64,000 nucleotides of DNA from DASYGT01 sp035999365 (lineage in GTDB: Bacteria; Actinomycetota; Actinomycetes; Mycobacteriales; Jatrophihabitantaceae): assembly GCA_035999365.1 (NCBI GenBank), contig DASYGT010000022.1, positions 1 through 64,000 of the forward strand, in the 5' to 3' direction. The notes under the pieces are model-generated. The model did no database searches. It worked only from the letters and a program-made list of their open reading frames with translations, and had not been told where the DNA came from. A program made the translations under genes and the position numbers. Positions 16,062 through 24,525 of this stretch are shown one piece after another (positions within the stretch are counted from its first letter, which is position 1; every line of letters begins with the position of its first letter).

Positions 16062-17182
16062 CTCGGCGCACGCTGATCGTCACCAACGATTTCCCACCCC
16101 GACGTGGCGGCATCCAGTCCTTCGTCCACGAACTGGCCGTCCGGCAGCCCCGCGGTTCGGTGGTGGTCTACGCATCGGATCACCCTGGCTCCGCCGAGTT
16201 CGACGCCGCCCAGCCGTTCCCGGTACTGCGGCACCCGACAGGGCTGTTGCTTCCCACGCCCGCCGCCCGGTCTCGGGTGACGGCGGTTGTCGCCGAGTAC
16301 GACTGCACGGCCGTCTGGTTCGGTGCCTCGGCGCCGCTCGGCCTGCTAGCTCCGGCCGTGCGTGCCGCGGGAGCGCAGCGCCTGGTCGCCAGCACGCACG
16401 GCCACGAGGTGGGCTGGGCGATGCTGCCTGGCGCGCGCCAGGCACTGCGCCGAATCGGCTCGCAGTGCGACGTCATCACCTATCTGGGCGAGTACACCCG
16501 GCACCGGATCGCGTCGGCGTTCGGGCCGCACGCCTCCCTCGAACGGTTGACACCTGGAGTTGACGTCGAGACCTTCCGGCCGGATGTGGATGGTTTGGTC
16601 GTGCGTGCCCGGCACGGGCTGGGTGAACGTCCGGTGATCGTCTGCGTGTCGCGGTTGGTGGCCCGCAAGGGACAGGACCGGCTGATCTCCGCGCTCCCTG
16701 CGATCCGCCGGTCCGTCCCGGACGCCGCGCTGTTGCTGGTCGGCGGCGGCCCGTACCACGACGACCTGCTGGCACTGGCCCACTCGGCCGGGGTAGCCGA
16801 GCACGTGGTGCTCACCGGGGCCGTCGATGCCGACGAACTGCCCGCGCACTACGCAGCCGGGACTGTCTTCGCGATGCCGTGCCGGACGAGGCGGGCGGGG
16901 ATGGATGTCGAGGGGCTCGGCATCGTCTACCTCGAGGCGTCGGCCACCGGTTTGCCGGTCGTGGCAGGCGAATCGGGCGGTGCCCCGGACGCGGTGCGCG
17001 ACGGCGACACCGGCTTCGTTGTCGACGGCGACGACGAGAGCGCGCTCGTCGACCGGCTCGTGACGTTGTTGCAGGACGCCTCGCTGCGTGAGCGGATGGG
17101 GGCGGCCGGTCGCGCCTGGGTCGAGCGGGACTGGCGGTGGGACATCCTTGCGGAGCGGCTCACCGTGATGCTGAACGGTTGA
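16058..17182 (+). CDS. pimB: PimB-type GDP-mannose-dependent phosphatidylinositol monomannoside mannosyltransferase
   Basis: A GT-B, family 4 glycosyltransferase of 374 residues. The N-terminus has NDFPPRRGGIQSFVHEL, typical of PimB proteins, and the donor site shows the EGLGIVYLEA pattern (two Glu eight residues apart) plus SRLVARKGQDRLI. It is expected to add the second mannose to PI-monomannoside on the inner membrane face. Synteny with Rv2188c supports this. It overlaps the lipoprotein stop by 4 nt (ATGA). Confidence 0.87.
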   Translation: MTRRTLIVTNDFPPRRGGIQSFVHELAVRQPRGSVVVYASDHPGSAEFDAAQPFPVLRHPTGLLLPTPAARSRVTAVVAEYDCTAVWFGASAPLGLLAPAVRAAGAQRLVASTHGHEVGWAMLPGARQALRRIGSQCDVITYLGEYTRHRIASAFGPHASLERLTPGVDVETFRPDVDGLVVRARHGLGERPVIVCVSRLVARKGQDRLISALPAIRRSVPDAALLLVGGGPYHDDLLALAHSAGVAEHVVLTGAVDADELPAHYAAGTVFAMPCRTRRAGMDVEGLGIVYLEASATGLPVVAGESGGAPDAVRDGDTGFVVDGDDESALVDRLVTLLQDASLRERMGAAGRAWVERDWRWDILAERLTVMLNG

Positions 17183-17224
17183 GCCGCACCCAGCGGCGTC
17201 ACTCGGCGCGCTGGCGGTTGCGCG

Positions 17225-19033
17225 TCAGTCGGATTTCGCCCCGCTGAAGAGCGCATCGATCTCGTCTGCGCACTCGGTCTGCACGAGGTTGCGCTTGAGC
17301 TTCATCGACGGGGTCAGCTGCCCGCCCGCCTCGGTCCAGTCGTCCGGCAGGATCGTGAACTTGCGGATCGATTCTGCCTTCGACACCGCCTTGTTCGCGT
17401 CGTCGATCGCCTTCTGCAGCTCCGCTCGCAGATCGTCGTCGTTGACGAGGTCGGCAACCGTGGTCGAGCTCGGCCGGCTGTGGTCCTGCAGCCACTGGGG
17501 GAACGCCTCGGGATCGATCGTGACGAGCGCGGCGATGAACGGCTTCTGATCGCCGACGACCAGGCACTGGCTCACCAGCCAATGGGCACGCACACGATCC
17601 TCGAGCACCGCGGGGGCGACGTTCTTGCCGCCCGCCGTCACGATCAGTTCCTTCTTGCGCCCGGTGATGCGGACGAAGCCATCGGCGTCGATCTCGCCGA
17701 TGTCGCCGGTGTGGAACCAGCCGTCGGTATCGATCGCCTCTTTCGTCGCCTCGCTGTTCTGCCAGTAGCCCTTGAACACCAGCGGCGTGCGGAACAGCAA
17801 CTCACCGTCTTCGGCGATCTTCACGCTCACGCCGCCGACGGGACGTCCGACGGTGCCGACGCGCAGCGCGTCCGGCCGGTTGACGGTGACGCCGGCCGTG
17901 GTCTCGGTGAGGCCGTAACCCTCATAGATCGTCACACCGATGCCACGGAAGAAGTGACCGAGGCGTGCACCCAACGGCGCACCGCCCGAGACCGCAGCCA
18001 CGCAGTTACCTCCGAGTGCCGCGCGGAGCTTGCCATAGACGAGACGGTCGAACAGCCCATGCTGCAGGCGTAGCAACAGCGGCGCGGACTTGTCGTCGGA
18101 CGTCGCCTCGGAGTACGCGATCGCCACCGACTCGGCGCGGTCGAAGATCTTGCCCTTGCCGGAACCGTGCGCGCGCTGCTTCGCGGTGTTGTAGACCTTT
18201 TCGAAGACGCGCGGGACGGCCAGCACGAACGTCGGCTTGAATTCGGCAAGGTCGGCCAGCAGGTTCTTGACGTCCGGGGTGTGTCCCAGCGTGCTACCCG
18301 AGGCGAGCGCGCCGATCTCGATGGCCCGGCCGAACACGTGCGCGATCGGCAGGAACAGCAGCGTCGAGGTGTTCTCGTTGAACAGATCGTCCAAACCGTC
18401 GCGCAGTTCGACGACCTCGGTGATGAAGCTCCGATGGCTGAGTTGGCAACCCTTGGGCCGCCCTGTTGTGCCCGAGGTGTAGATGATCGAGGCGACATCG
18501 TCGAGGGCCACGCCCTCACGGCGCTTCGTCACCTCGTCGTCGCCGACCTCCGCGCCCGCCTCGACCAGTGCGGTGACGCCGTCACCTTCGAACTGCCAGA
18601 CATCGGTGAGCGATGGGATGTCGCCCCGCACGGCCTCGACCACACCGGCATGCTCGTCGGTTTCGACGAACACGGCCCGCGCTCCGGAGTCGGTCAGGAT
18701 CCATTCGACCTGCTCGGCGCTGGACGTCTCGTAGATCGGCACGACGATGGCCCCGACGGCGAACAGCGCCATGTCCGCGAGGGTCCATTCATAGCGAGTC
18801 TTGCTCATGACCGCGACGCGGTCACCGGCTTGGATACCGTTCGCGATCAGACCTTTCGCGACGGCAGTAACCTCGTCCGCGAATTGCTGGGAGGTCACAT
18901 CGGTCCAGACGCCGTCAACGCGCTTGCGGATGGCGATGTTGGTCGGCCGGTCTGCCGCGTTCTCGTAGACGAAATCCGCAGTGTTGCTCTCGGTCAGTGG
19001 GGCGACTTTGCTGGCGACAGTTAGCTCGCGCAC
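17225..19033 (-). CDS. fadD: Long-chain fatty-acid-CoA ligase (FadD15-like)
   Basis: A 602-residue ANL-family enzyme that activates fatty acids as acyl-AMP and then acyl-CoA. The P-loop reads IIYTSGTTGRPKGC, the adenine-binding motif YGLTETTAGV, and the hinge region TDGWFHTGDIG...ITGRKKE is complete, with the C-terminal Lys region SMKLKRN. The GTG at 19033 has AAAGGA 8 nt upstream; the frame stays open to 19441 but that is intergenic and antisense. Position matches Rv2187. It converges with pimB across 42 nt. Confidence 0.92.
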   Translation of the reverse strand: MRELTVASKVAPLTESNTADFVYENAADRPTNIAIRKRVDGVWTDVTSQQFADEVTAVAKGLIANGIQAGDRVAVMSKTRYEWTLADMALFAVGAIVVPIYETSSAEQVEWILTDSGARAVFVETDEHAGVVEAVRGDIPSLTDVWQFEGDGVTALVEAGAEVGDDEVTKRREGVALDDVASIIYTSGTTGRPKGCQLSHRSFITEVVELRDGLDDLFNENTSTLLFLPIAHVFGRAIEIGALASGSTLGHTPDVKNLLADLAEFKPTFVLAVPRVFEKVYNTAKQRAHGSGKGKIFDRAESVAIAYSEATSDDKSAPLLLRLQHGLFDRLVYGKLRAALGGNCVAAVSGGAPLGARLGHFFRGIGVTIYEGYGLTETTAGVTVNRPDALRVGTVGRPVGGVSVKIAEDGELLFRTPLVFKGYWQNSEATKEAIDTDGWFHTGDIGEIDADGFVRITGRKKELIVTAGGKNVAPAVLEDRVRAHWLVSQCLVVGDQKPFIAALVTIDPEAFPQWLQDHSRPSSTTVADLVNDDDLRAELQKAIDDANKAVSKAESIRKFTILPDDWTEAGGQLTPSMKLKRNLVQTECADEIDALFSGAKSD

Positions 19034-19164
19034 TGTCAGGTCCTTTCTCGCGGATTCGCCGATGCGGCGACGGCCCGGGCTGTCTGCTGTATGCCGACGG
19101 GTTACCGGGCGGTGCCAAAACCGTAACTTGTCCGTGGGCGGGGCGCGACAGTGCCTTTCGGCCC

Positions 19165-19170
19165 TAAGGT
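19165..19170 (+). promoter_or_regulatory. Candidate -10 box for the SRPBCC/ATPase gene run
   Basis: TAAGGT would start RNA near 19177, about 30 nt ahead of the GTG at 19208, leaving room for the GGGACG ribosome-binding site. No convincing -35. Confidence 0.35.
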
Positions 19171-19207
19171 GCTGGGGGGGTGGAGCGTCCGTGGGACGCT
19201 CACCGGT

Positions 19208-19606
19208 GTGCCGGACATCGACATCGTCGATTCCACGTGGATCTGCGCGCGGCCAGCGGTGGTGGCCGCCTTGATCGCCGAGCCGTCCAATTGGCGGCGC
19301 TGGTGGCCCGATCTCGACCTGGCGGTGGATGAGTGGCGCGGCGACAAGGGAGTCCGGTGGACCGTCCGGCATGCGCGTCGCGGTGCCGTGGGGTCGATGG
19401 AGATCTGGCTCGAGCCCGCGCACGACGGTGTTGTCGCTCATTACTTCCTGCGCCTCGACGCGGCGAATGGGCGGCCGATGCGGCCGGGCCGGATCAGACG
19501 TGAGTCCGATCGGCAGCGGAGGCGAATGAAGACGGTGTTCTGGGCCCTGGGCGATCGTCTCGACCCGGGCCGCGTCTCGCGGATCTCGACTCCGCCCGGG
19601 ATGTGA
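19208..19606 (+). CDS. SRPBCC-fold protein (polyketide cyclase/lipid-transfer like)
   Basis: A 132-residue single-domain protein beginning DIDIVDSTWICARPAVVAAL with WRRWWPDLDL, the usual start of the helix-grip (START/Bet v1) fold. Such proteins hold hydrophobic ligands. It matches Rv2186c in position. GTG 19208 is chosen; an earlier GTG at 19169 would add 13 residues but overlaps the probable -10. A second SRPBCC gene follows 20 nt later. Confidence 0.65.
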   Translation: MPDIDIVDSTWICARPAVVAALIAEPSNWRRWWPDLDLAVDEWRGDKGVRWTVRHARRGAVGSMEIWLEPAHDGVVAHYFLRLDAANGRPMRPGRIRRESDRQRRRMKTVFWALGDRLDPGRVSRISTPPGM

Positions 19607-19626
19607 TCGCCCGGTAACCTCGCTGG

Positions 19627-20073
19627 ATGGCCGAAAAGTCGACGCAGTCGATCGTCATCGACGCCGGCCCCGCGTCGATCATGGCCGTCATCGCGGACTT
19701 TCCGAACTACCCGGCGTGGACCGGGTCGGTGAAGAAGGCCGAGGTCTTGGAGGACGGGCCGGACGGGCGGGCCCGCCGGGTGGCGTTCACCCTCGACGCG
19801 GGTGTCGTCCGCGACCAGTACGAGCTGTCCTACGAGTGGGACGGCGACCGCAGGGTCGACTGGGAACTCGTGCGCGGGCAGATGATGCGGTCGCAAGTGG
19901 GTACGTATGTACTCGACGCGATCGACGACCACCGCACCACCGTGACGTATTCACTGGCCGTCGATCTCGCCATACCGATGCTGGGGCTGCTGAAGCGCAA
20001 GGCTGAACGCGTTGTCATGGACACCGCCCTCAAGCAGTTGAAGAAGCGCGTCGAGGCGGGCGACGCGACATGA
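19627..20073 (+). CDS. SRPBCC-family protein (Rv2185c/TB16.3-like)
   Basis: A 148-residue helix-grip protein: STQSIVIDAGPASIMAVIADFPNYPAW at the start, a central beta sheet, and a long amphipathic C-terminal helix (ALKQLKKRVEA). It is expected to bind a lipid or other hydrophobic ligand. TAACCT at 19615-19620 lies exactly 6 nt before the ATG, so it can have its own leaderless mRNA. The stop overlaps the next gene's ATG. Neighbours (acyl-CoA ligase, ATPase, acyltransferase) suggest a lipid role. Confidence 0.8.
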   Translation: MAEKSTQSIVIDAGPASIMAVIADFPNYPAWTGSVKKAEVLEDGPDGRARRVAFTLDAGVVRDQYELSYEWDGDRRVDWELVRGQMMRSQVGTYVLDAIDDHRTTVTYSLAVDLAIPMLGLLKRKAERVVMDTALKQLKKRVEAGDAT

Positions 20074-21272
20074 GGATCGTGCTGTTCACCGGCAAGGGCG
20101 GCGTCGGCAAGACGACCACCGCATCTGCCACCGCGCTGCGCCTCGCTGATCGCGGCATGAAGACCCTGCTGCTGTCGACCGATATCGCGCACTCTCTGGG
20201 TGACGCGCTGGGTGTCACGCTCACTGGCGAGCCGACCGAGGTCGCACCCGGTCTGTGGGCCGTGCAGATCGACACTCAGCTGCGCTTCGAGGCGGCATGG
20301 CGCGACGTACAGCGGTTCCTCATCGACATGCTGGCGCGCAGCGGCGTCGACCCGATCACCGCCGACGAGCTCACCGTGCTGCCGGGCGTCGACGAAGTGC
20401 TCGCCCTGCTCGCGGTGCGCGAGCTGGCTGTCGCAGGCGATTGGGACACGCTCGTCGTCGACTGCGCCCCCACCGCGGAGACGCTGCGGCTGCTGGCCTT
20501 GCCCGAAGCACTCTCGTGGTACCTGCAGAAAGTGTTTCCGGCGCAGCGTCGGCTGGCCAAGGGAATGCGGCCGATCGCGGCGATGCTCGGGCGCGCCGAT
20601 GTGATCCCGCCGGATAACATTTTCGAGGCGTTGCTGCGGCTCAACGACGAGCTCGCCGCGGTGCGGCAACTGCTCGGCGATCCGACGATCACCTCGGTGC
20701 GTTTGGTGCTCACGCCGGAATCGGTAGTGGCCGCGGAGGCGCGCCGCACCTTCACCGCGTTGTCGCTGTACGGGTACTGCGTCGATCTCGTCGTCGCCAA
20801 CCGGGTCTTCCCCGCAGGCGACGACGCGTGGCGCCAGGGGTGGGCGCGGGCGCAGCAGCAGCAACTGGCCGGCATCCGCGAATCCTTCGCCGGACTGCCT
20901 GTGCGCGAACTGCCGTACCGCGCCTCCGAACCGGTCGGACCGGATGCGCTTCGAGAGGTGGCCGACTCGCTCTACGGCCCGCTGCCGGGTGACGATCCCG
21001 CGGCAGCCAGCACGACCCATGACCTGATGCACATCGACAGCGTCGGGGACGAGTTCATCCTGCGCATGGCCTTGCCGCTGGCCACCAAGTCTGCCGTCGA
21101 CGCGGCGCGCGCCGGCGACGACCTCATCGTCACGGTGTCCGGGCACCGCCGCGTGCTGAGCCTGCCAAGCGTGCTGCGGCGCTGCGATGTCGTCGGGGGC
21201 GAGTTCGAGGACGGCGAGCTGCGCGTGCGGTTCCGGCCCGATCTGTCCGTCTGGCCGGAGGGGACCCAGTGA
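20070..21272 (+). CDS. ArsA/Get3-like P-loop ATPase
   Basis: A 400-residue ATPase with a deviant Walker A FTGKGGVGKTTTASA at residues 6-20, a switch I STDIAHSLGD and switch II VVDCAPTAETLRLL. The C-terminal 80 residues form a small beta domain, as in actinobacterial ArsA-like proteins such as Rv2184c. No paired Cys for arsenite are seen. The role in actinobacteria is unknown; membrane-protein targeting or envelope work is only an inference. Overlaps the preceding gene by 4 nt and the next by 4 nt (GTGA), so tightly coupled. Confidence 0.85.
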   Translation: MRIVLFTGKGGVGKTTTASATALRLADRGMKTLLLSTDIAHSLGDALGVTLTGEPTEVAPGLWAVQIDTQLRFEAAWRDVQRFLIDMLARSGVDPITADELTVLPGVDEVLALLAVRELAVAGDWDTLVVDCAPTAETLRLLALPEALSWYLQKVFPAQRRLAKGMRPIAAMLGRADVIPPDNIFEALLRLNDELAAVRQLLGDPTITSVRLVLTPESVVAAEARRTFTALSLYGYCVDLVVANRVFPAGDDAWRQGWARAQQQQLAGIRESFAGLPVRELPYRASEPVGPDALREVADSLYGPLPGDDPAAASTTHDLMHIDSVGDEFILRMALPLATKSAVDAARAGDDLIVTVSGHRRVLSLPSVLRRCDVVGGEFEDGELRVRFRPDLSVWPEGTQ

Positions 21273-21649
21273 CCGAGCATTCGCACGACCACCTTGCCGA
21301 CGAGACGCTGCGCCTCGTCTCGTCCATGCAGGACTGGGCGCGGCGCAGCCTTCCGGACGACGCCGCCCACTCCTCCGGCGCGTGCCAGTGGTGCCCGTTG
21401 TGCCAGTTCGTCGCGATGCTGCGCGGCGATCGACCGGAGGTCACGGCACGGGTCGCCGAGGCGGGGACAGCCGTCATCACCGCGATGCGGGCTCTGCTCG
21501 ACGCGGCGGTCGACGCCGGCGGATCGTCCGGTCCGGCCGGGGCACCCGAAACCGGAACGGGCCGGCATTCGGCGGACACCCCTGCCAGCCGCGCTCGACC
21601 GGATCCGGCGCCGCGCGTGCAGCGCATCGATCTGTCCCACGAGTCCTAG
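21269..21649 (+). CDS. Small conserved protein with CxWCPLC motif (Rv2183c-like)
   Basis: A 126-residue protein whose N-terminal half has ETLRLVSSMQDWARRSL and CQWCPLCQFVAMLRG. The paired Cys may bind metal. The C-terminal 50 residues are low-complexity Gly/Ala/Pro/Arg and probably disordered. The GTG overlaps the ATPase stop, so the two are probably made together; in other actinobacteria the pair is also adjacent, from memory. No biochemical function is known to me. Confidence 0.7.
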   Translation: MTEHSHDHLADETLRLVSSMQDWARRSLPDDAAHSSGACQWCPLCQFVAMLRGDRPEVTARVAEAGTAVITAMRALLDAAVDAGGSSGPAGAPETGTGRHSADTPASRARPDPAPRVQRIDLSHES

Positions 21650-22627
21650 TTGGCAGCGGGGGAAGCGGCAGCTCCGGCCGGGCTCGCGATCGGTGTGGAC
21701 ATCGGCGGCACGAAGGTGTCCGCCGGTGTCGTCGATATGCATGGTGCGGTCATCGACCGCGAGCGGCGCCCGACCCCCGGACACGACATCGTCGAGACCG
21801 AGGGCGTCATCGTCGATGTCGTGTCTGCGCTGGCCGAACGGCACGACGTGGTCGCCGTCGGCATCGGAGCGGCCGGATGGATCGGCAACGATGCGGCGAC
21901 CGTGCTCTTCTCACCCCACCTGGCCTGGCGTGACGAGCCGCTGCGGGCCGGCCTCACCGATCGCATCGACCTGCCGCTGATCGTCGAGAACGACGCGAAT
22001 GCCGCGGCTTGGGCCGAATACCGATTCGGTGCCGCGCAGGGCGAACAGGTGGTCGTCTGCGTCACGCTCGGCACCGGAATCGGCGGCGGCCTCGTGGTGG
22101 GCGGTGCCATCTACCGCGGCGCGTGGGGCATCGCGTGCGAGTACGGGCACATGACCCTCGTCCCCGACGGGCGACTGTGCGCCTGTGGTAATCGCGGGTG
22201 CTGGGAGATGTACGCCTCGGGCCGGGCACTCGCCCGTGACGCCCGCGAACTGATCGCCGAATCCCCGGTTGCCGCGGGCCGGCTGCTGGCGCTCGCCGGC
22301 ACGCCGGAGGGTGTCGACGGCCCGGTGGTCACGCGTGCCGCAGCCGAGGGAGACCCGGCCGCGTTGTCGATCTGCACGACGATGGGGCGTTCGCTGGGGC
22401 GCGGCCTGGCCAACCTCGCGGCCATCCTCGATCCGTCGATCTTCGTCATCGGCGGGGGCGTGTCGGCGGCCGGCGAGCTGCTCCTGTCTCCGGCGCGCGA
22501 GGAGTTCGCACACACGCTCACCGGCCGCGGGTTCCGGCCGGTCGCGGGCGTGGTCGGCGCGGCCCTCGGCCCGGACGCCGGCCTCGTCGGGGCCGCCGAC
22601 ATCGCGCGCCGTTCGCTGGAATCCTGA
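21650..22627 (+). CDS. glk: ROK-family sugar kinase, probable glucokinase
   Basis: A 325-residue ROK kinase. Visible motifs: IGVDIGGTKVSAGVVD (phosphate 1), ENDANAAAWAEYRFGA (catalytic Asp), TLGTGIGGGLVVGG, EYGHMTLVPDG and the zinc finger CACGNRGCWE. Glucose is the likely substrate by resemblance to actinobacterial ATP glucokinases. The predicted TTG start follows the previous TAG with no gap and only a weak ribosome-binding site, so the exact start is uncertain. Confidence 0.85.
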   Translation: MAAGEAAAPAGLAIGVDIGGTKVSAGVVDMHGAVIDRERRPTPGHDIVETEGVIVDVVSALAERHDVVAVGIGAAGWIGNDAATVLFSPHLAWRDEPLRAGLTDRIDLPLIVENDANAAAWAEYRFGAAQGEQVVVCVTLGTGIGGGLVVGGAIYRGAWGIACEYGHMTLVPDGRLCACGNRGCWEMYASGRALARDARELIAESPVAAGRLLALAGTPEGVDGPVVTRAAAEGDPAALSICTTMGRSLGRGLANLAAILDPSIFVIGGGVSAAGELLLSPAREEFAHTLTGRGFRPVAGVVGAALGPDAGLVGAADIARRSLES

Positions 22628-22681
22628 AGAGTTAGACGCACCGCCTCCGGCGATGACGCCACGACCTTAGTGATTGGCAGG

Positions 22682-23380
22682 ATGTCCACCGTGCCCACCG
22701 TGCGTCTGATGACCTACAACATCCGTTCCATGCGCGATGACCGCGCCGCGCTGGCGCGGGTGATCTCGGCGGCTGCGCCCGATGTCGTATGTGTGCAGGA
22801 GGCGCCCAGGTTCCTGCGGTGGCGCTCGACGTGCGCAGCGCTCGCACGCATGAGCGGCCTGGTGGTCGTGGGTGGTGGGCGCCCGGCCGCGGCCAACCTC
22901 GTCTTGTCGACGCTGTCCGTGGACGTTGTGTCGGTCTCGCACGTTCTCTTCACGAAGGACCGCGGCCTGCATCAGCGCGGCACCGCAGTCGCGGTATTCC
23001 GCTTTCGTGGCATCACGTTTGCTGTGGCAGGAACGCACCTCGACACCCGGCCCGAACCGCGGTTGCGGCATATCGCCGAACTGGACGCCGCGATTGCCGC
23101 CCACGTTCCCGCGGGGGTTCCGGTCGTGGTGGCCGCCGACGTCAACGACCAGCCCGGTTCGCCGGCGTGGTCGGCACTCACCCGTGGGCGCACCGACGCG
23201 TTCACTGCAACCGATGGCCCGATCTTCACCTCGACGGCGCGTCGCCCGCATCAGACGATCGACGGGATCTTCGCCGACTCGCGGGTCACCGTGCGGCAGG
23301 TGAGCGTGATCAGCAACGACGACACGGCGGCTGCCAGTGACCACCTTCCTGTGCTCGCCGAGATCGAGTTCCCTGGCTGA
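22682..23380 (+). CDS. Endonuclease/exonuclease/phosphatase (EEP) family protein
   Basis: About 232 residues with the EEP fold: LMTYNIRSM near the N-terminus, VCVQEAPRF with the metal-binding Glu, AGTHLDTRPEPRL, VVAADVNDQPGS and SDHLPVLAEIEF at the end. The whole active-site set (Asn, Glu, His-Asp, Asp-Asn, Asp-His) is present, so it should cleave phosphodiesters or phosphomonoesters; the substrate (nucleic acid, lipid or inositol phosphate) cannot be told. Alternative starts are GTG 22670 and GTG 22691; AGG at 22679-22681 best suits the latter. Confidence 0.82.
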   Translation: MSTVPTVRLMTYNIRSMRDDRAALARVISAAAPDVVCVQEAPRFLRWRSTCAALARMSGLVVVGGGRPAAANLVLSTLSVDVVSVSHVLFTKDRGLHQRGTAVAVFRFRGITFAVAGTHLDTRPEPRLRHIAELDAAIAAHVPAGVPVVVAADVNDQPGSPAWSALTRGRTDAFTATDGPIFTSTARRPHQTIDGIFADSRVTVRQVSVISNDDTAAASDHLPVLAEIEFPG

Positions 23381-23408
23381 TCAGCTGGCTGATCAGCTGC
23401 TGGTCAGC
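23374..23408. repeat. 12-nt tandem repeat at convergent gene ends
   Basis: TGGCTGATCAGC occurs at 23374-23385 and 23386-23397, followed by degenerate copies to about 23415. The core GCTGATCAGC is its own reverse complement, so each copy can fold. It covers the stop codons of both the EEP gene and the convergent 82-aa gene. Confidence 0.8.
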
Positions 23409-23652
23409 TGCTGGCCGTGCGCACGGTGCCCACTGCGCCGAGCCACCGTTCGAGCGGCAGCGTCGCGTGTCGCGCAGTCGCGATACCGGCGTCGAGCAGG
23501 GCCTCGTACGGAATGCGTGCCAGCTCGGGGACCTGGGGCCGCGCGACGAACGCGAGCTTCTCCTCGGGCGTGAACTCAGCTGCGTCGGTGCCGGTGAGCC
23601 GGCACCACAACATGAAGACCGTGTCGGCATCTGTCGGGTCGTGGGCATTCAC
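23404..23652 (-). CDS. Hypothetical 82-aa protein with very strong ribosome-binding site
   Basis: An 82-residue acidic to neutral protein (MNAHDPTDADTVFMLW..., FTPEEKLAFVARPQVPEL, RHATLPLERWLGAV). I do not recognise a family. The GTG at 23652 is preceded, at 23658-23667, by GGAGGTGATC, a full match to the anti-Shine-Dalgarno sequence of 16S rRNA, which strongly argues that it is translated. Three CACGTG palindromes lie at and upstream of the start (23650, 23687, 23709). It is codirectional with the esterase and membrane-protein genes, 114 nt downstream of the latter. Confidence 0.7.
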   Translation of the reverse strand: MNAHDPTDADTVFMLWCRLTGTDAAEFTPEEKLAFVARPQVPELARIPYEALLDAGIATARHATLPLERWLGAVGTVRTASS

Positions 23653-23766
23653 GTGCGATCACCTCCACTCCCGAGGTTGCGGACCGCACGTGACATTCCG
23701 GACCTTCTCACGTGACGTGTTGGCCAACAGTCGTGGTCAGTTGACTGGACGAGCGCTGCAGCGGAG

Positions 23767-24525
23767 CTAGATGACTGCCCCATCGTCGTCCTCGTCGTCT
23801 GGGTGATCGCGCAAGCGCATGACCAGCATCCAGGCGCCGAGGAGCACGCCGAGGACGCCGAGCAGCATGGTCAGATCCGTGGCCAGACCGAATGCGCCGC
23901 CGAGGCCGAGCAGAAGGATGGACGCTGCGAGCAGGGCCATCGCACCGATCGTCGGAGCCGCGAGCCTCGGCAGCGGCGGGGGAGGCGGCGGAACGTAGTG
24001 GTCGTCATCGAGCCACACCGGCTCGTCGACAGCGGGCCGAACGAGGCGCTCACGCCAATCGGCGTCCTCGCGGCGCAACTCGCGCTCGGCATCGCGCACG
24101 GCCGCGATGGTGTCGACGTGCCAATCGGCGATCAAGTCGGCGAAGGCGGCATCGGTGTCCACGCCGTCGAGCGGATCGCCGGACTGCTGCGGCGCCGCCG
24201 CGCCGGCCGCGGGTTCGACCGCGTCGCCTTCGCCGCCTGCGTCGGCCCCCGTGTCCTGACCCAGCGCGCGCGCTGCCGCTGCGACGATCGTGCGGGCGTC
24301 GGCACGCTCGGCCGAGGCCACGAACAGCCGCCGCCGCTCGCCGTCGTGGTCGGGTGCCGGGTCGAGGTAGGCCGCGATCCGGGCGCGTCCCAGCGCGCTG
24401 AGCAGCTGACTGCCGACGTCGGCCGCGACATCGGTCAGTGGAACGTAGGACGAGGCGAACAGGCCGTTGTCTATCCGACGGACACCATCGGGCCCGTCCG
24501 CGGGGGTCGTGCCGCCGCGTGTCAC
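23767..24525 (-). CDS. Membrane protein with two C-terminal helices (DUF308-like)
   Basis: A 252-residue protein. The first 175 residues are hydrophilic (IDNGLFASSYVPLTDVAADVGSQLLSAL, then an acidic Ala-rich linker); a proline stretch precedes two membrane segments (about 190-235), and the tail is acidic (DDEDDDG). The GTG overlaps the esterase stop as GTGA, so translation is coupled. I do not recognise a firm function; the pairing with a cytoplasmic esterase is common in actinobacteria from memory. Confidence 0.65.
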   Translation of the reverse strand: MTRGGTTPADGPDGVRRIDNGLFASSYVPLTDVAADVGSQLLSALGRARIAAYLDPAPDHDGERRRLFVASAERADARTIVAAAARALGQDTGADAGGEGDAVEPAAGAAAPQQSGDPLDGVDTDAAFADLIADWHVDTIAAVRDAERELRREDADWRERLVRPAVDEPVWLDDDHYVPPPPPPLPRLAAPTIGAMALLAASILLLGLGGAFGLATDLTMLLGVLGVLLGAWMLVMRLRDHPDDEDDDGAVI

